From Propionibacteriaceae bacterium (lineage in GTDB: Bacteria; Actinomycetota; Actinomycetes; Propionibacteriales; Propionibacteriaceae): DNA of 5,402 bases. A program made the translations under genes and the position numbers. Where the stretch lies: positions 5,951-11,352 of the forward strand of contig PMBM01000116.1 of NCBI GenBank assembly GCA_003153855.1, written 5' to 3'. The notes below the pieces were generated by a model that made no database searches, had not been told where the DNA came from, and saw only the letters and a list, made by a program, of their open reading frames with translations. Positions 5,026 to 5,402 of this stretch are shown one piece after another. The stretch's first letter is position 1. Each line of letters opens with the position of its first letter.

Positions 5026-5402
5026 ATGTCTGAGAAGTTCGTATTGGCGATCGATCAGGGGACGACGAGCTCTCGCGCAATCGTCTTCAACCACGAAGGC
5101 AAGATCGTCGGCTCGGGGCAGGAAGAGCACGAGCAGATCTTCCCCAGGGCCGGCTGGGTCGAGCATGACCCGCTGGAGATCTGGGCCAAGGTCCAGAAGG
5201 TCGTAGACCTCGCGCTTGCCGACGCCGGCAAGACCGCCGACGACATCGTCGCGGTCGGCATCACCAACCAGCGCGAGACCACGGTCGTCTGGAACAAGGA
5301 GACCGGCCAGCCCGTCTACAACGCGATCGTCTGGCAGGACACCCGCACCGGCAAGATCGTCGAAGAGCTCGGCGGCGGCGACCAGGACAAGTACAAGGAG
5401 CG
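5026..5402 (+). CDS. glpK: Glycerol kinase, N-terminal part (3' end outside window)
   Basis: GlpK phosphorylates cytosolic glycerol to sn-glycerol-3-phosphate using ATP, the committing step of glycerol use. It belongs to the FGGY kinase family. The frame is open from ATG 5026 to the window end (125 complete codons of a protein usually near 500). The N-terminal phosphate-binding motif [12 protein letters not shown] lies at residues 10-21. [11 protein letters not shown] (43-53), NQRETTVVW (81-89) and NAIVWQD (99-105) follow the family pattern. Arg83, Glu84 and Trp103 match the E. coli glycerol-binding residues at the same positions. The Shine-Dalgarno GGAG (5018-5021) is 4 nt from the ATG. The 55 bp between the glpF hairpin and this start are rich in A and C and should be unstructured. 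I see no clear separate promoter, so transcription probably comes from glpF past the hairpin. The remaining glycerol and ATP sites lie beyond the window. Confidence 0.96.
   Translation, partial: MSEKFVLAIDQGTTSSRAIVFNHEGKIVGSGQEEHEQIFPRAGWVEHDPLEIWAKVQKVVDLALADAGKTADDIVAVGITNQRETTVVWNKETGQPVYNAIVWQDTRTGKIVEELGGGDQDKYKE

Overview
The window is high-GC DNA with GTG starts, G/C-ending codons and good Shine-Dalgarno sequences. It most likely comes from an actinobacterial chromosome. A nocardioid or propionibacterial relative would fit, but the sequence alone does not settle the family. I see no mobile element, CRISPR array, rRNA or tRNA. All genes are compact, and the longest stretch without a gene is about 235 bp.

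Layout. (1) Bases 1-408 (+) are the C-terminal half of a type I methionine aminopeptidase. (2) Bases 415-1673 (-) hold a two-gene operon: a seven-helix membrane protein of unknown function, then a small YtrA-type GntR regulator, joined by an ATGA stop/start overlap. Its control region (about 1679-1746) carries two matching inverted repeats with identical 8-bp spacers, centred 41 bp apart. They cover a TTGACA -35 box and the Shine-Dalgarno, which suggests autoregulation by the GntR protein. (3) Bases 1749-2906 (-) encode a 385-residue tandem-GNAT acetyltransferase whose start codon is clasped by a perfect 9-bp inverted repeat. (4) Bases 2963-3916 (-) encode a SorC/DeoR-type effector-binding regulator. 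(5) Bases 4152-4916 (+) encode the glycerol facilitator GlpF, and 5026 to the window end encodes the N-terminus of glycerol kinase GlpK.

The right half reads as a glycerol uptake module. GlpF lets glycerol enter, GlpK traps it as glycerol-3-phosphate, and the divergent SorC-type protein is the obvious candidate local regulator. The intergenic region between regulator and glpF holds nested dyad symmetries (about 3939-4019) and then a leader with several potential hairpins. A strong GC hairpin lies between glpF and glpK and could lower or end transcription into glpK. The GNAT gene lies downstream of the SorC-type gene on the same strand, but nothing visible links it to glycerol.

I found no clearly new multi-gene system. 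The observations most worth a second look are the paired operators of the membrane-protein/GntR operon, the SorC-type regulator in the position of a glycerol regulator, the structured glpF leader, and the hairpin at the GNAT start.
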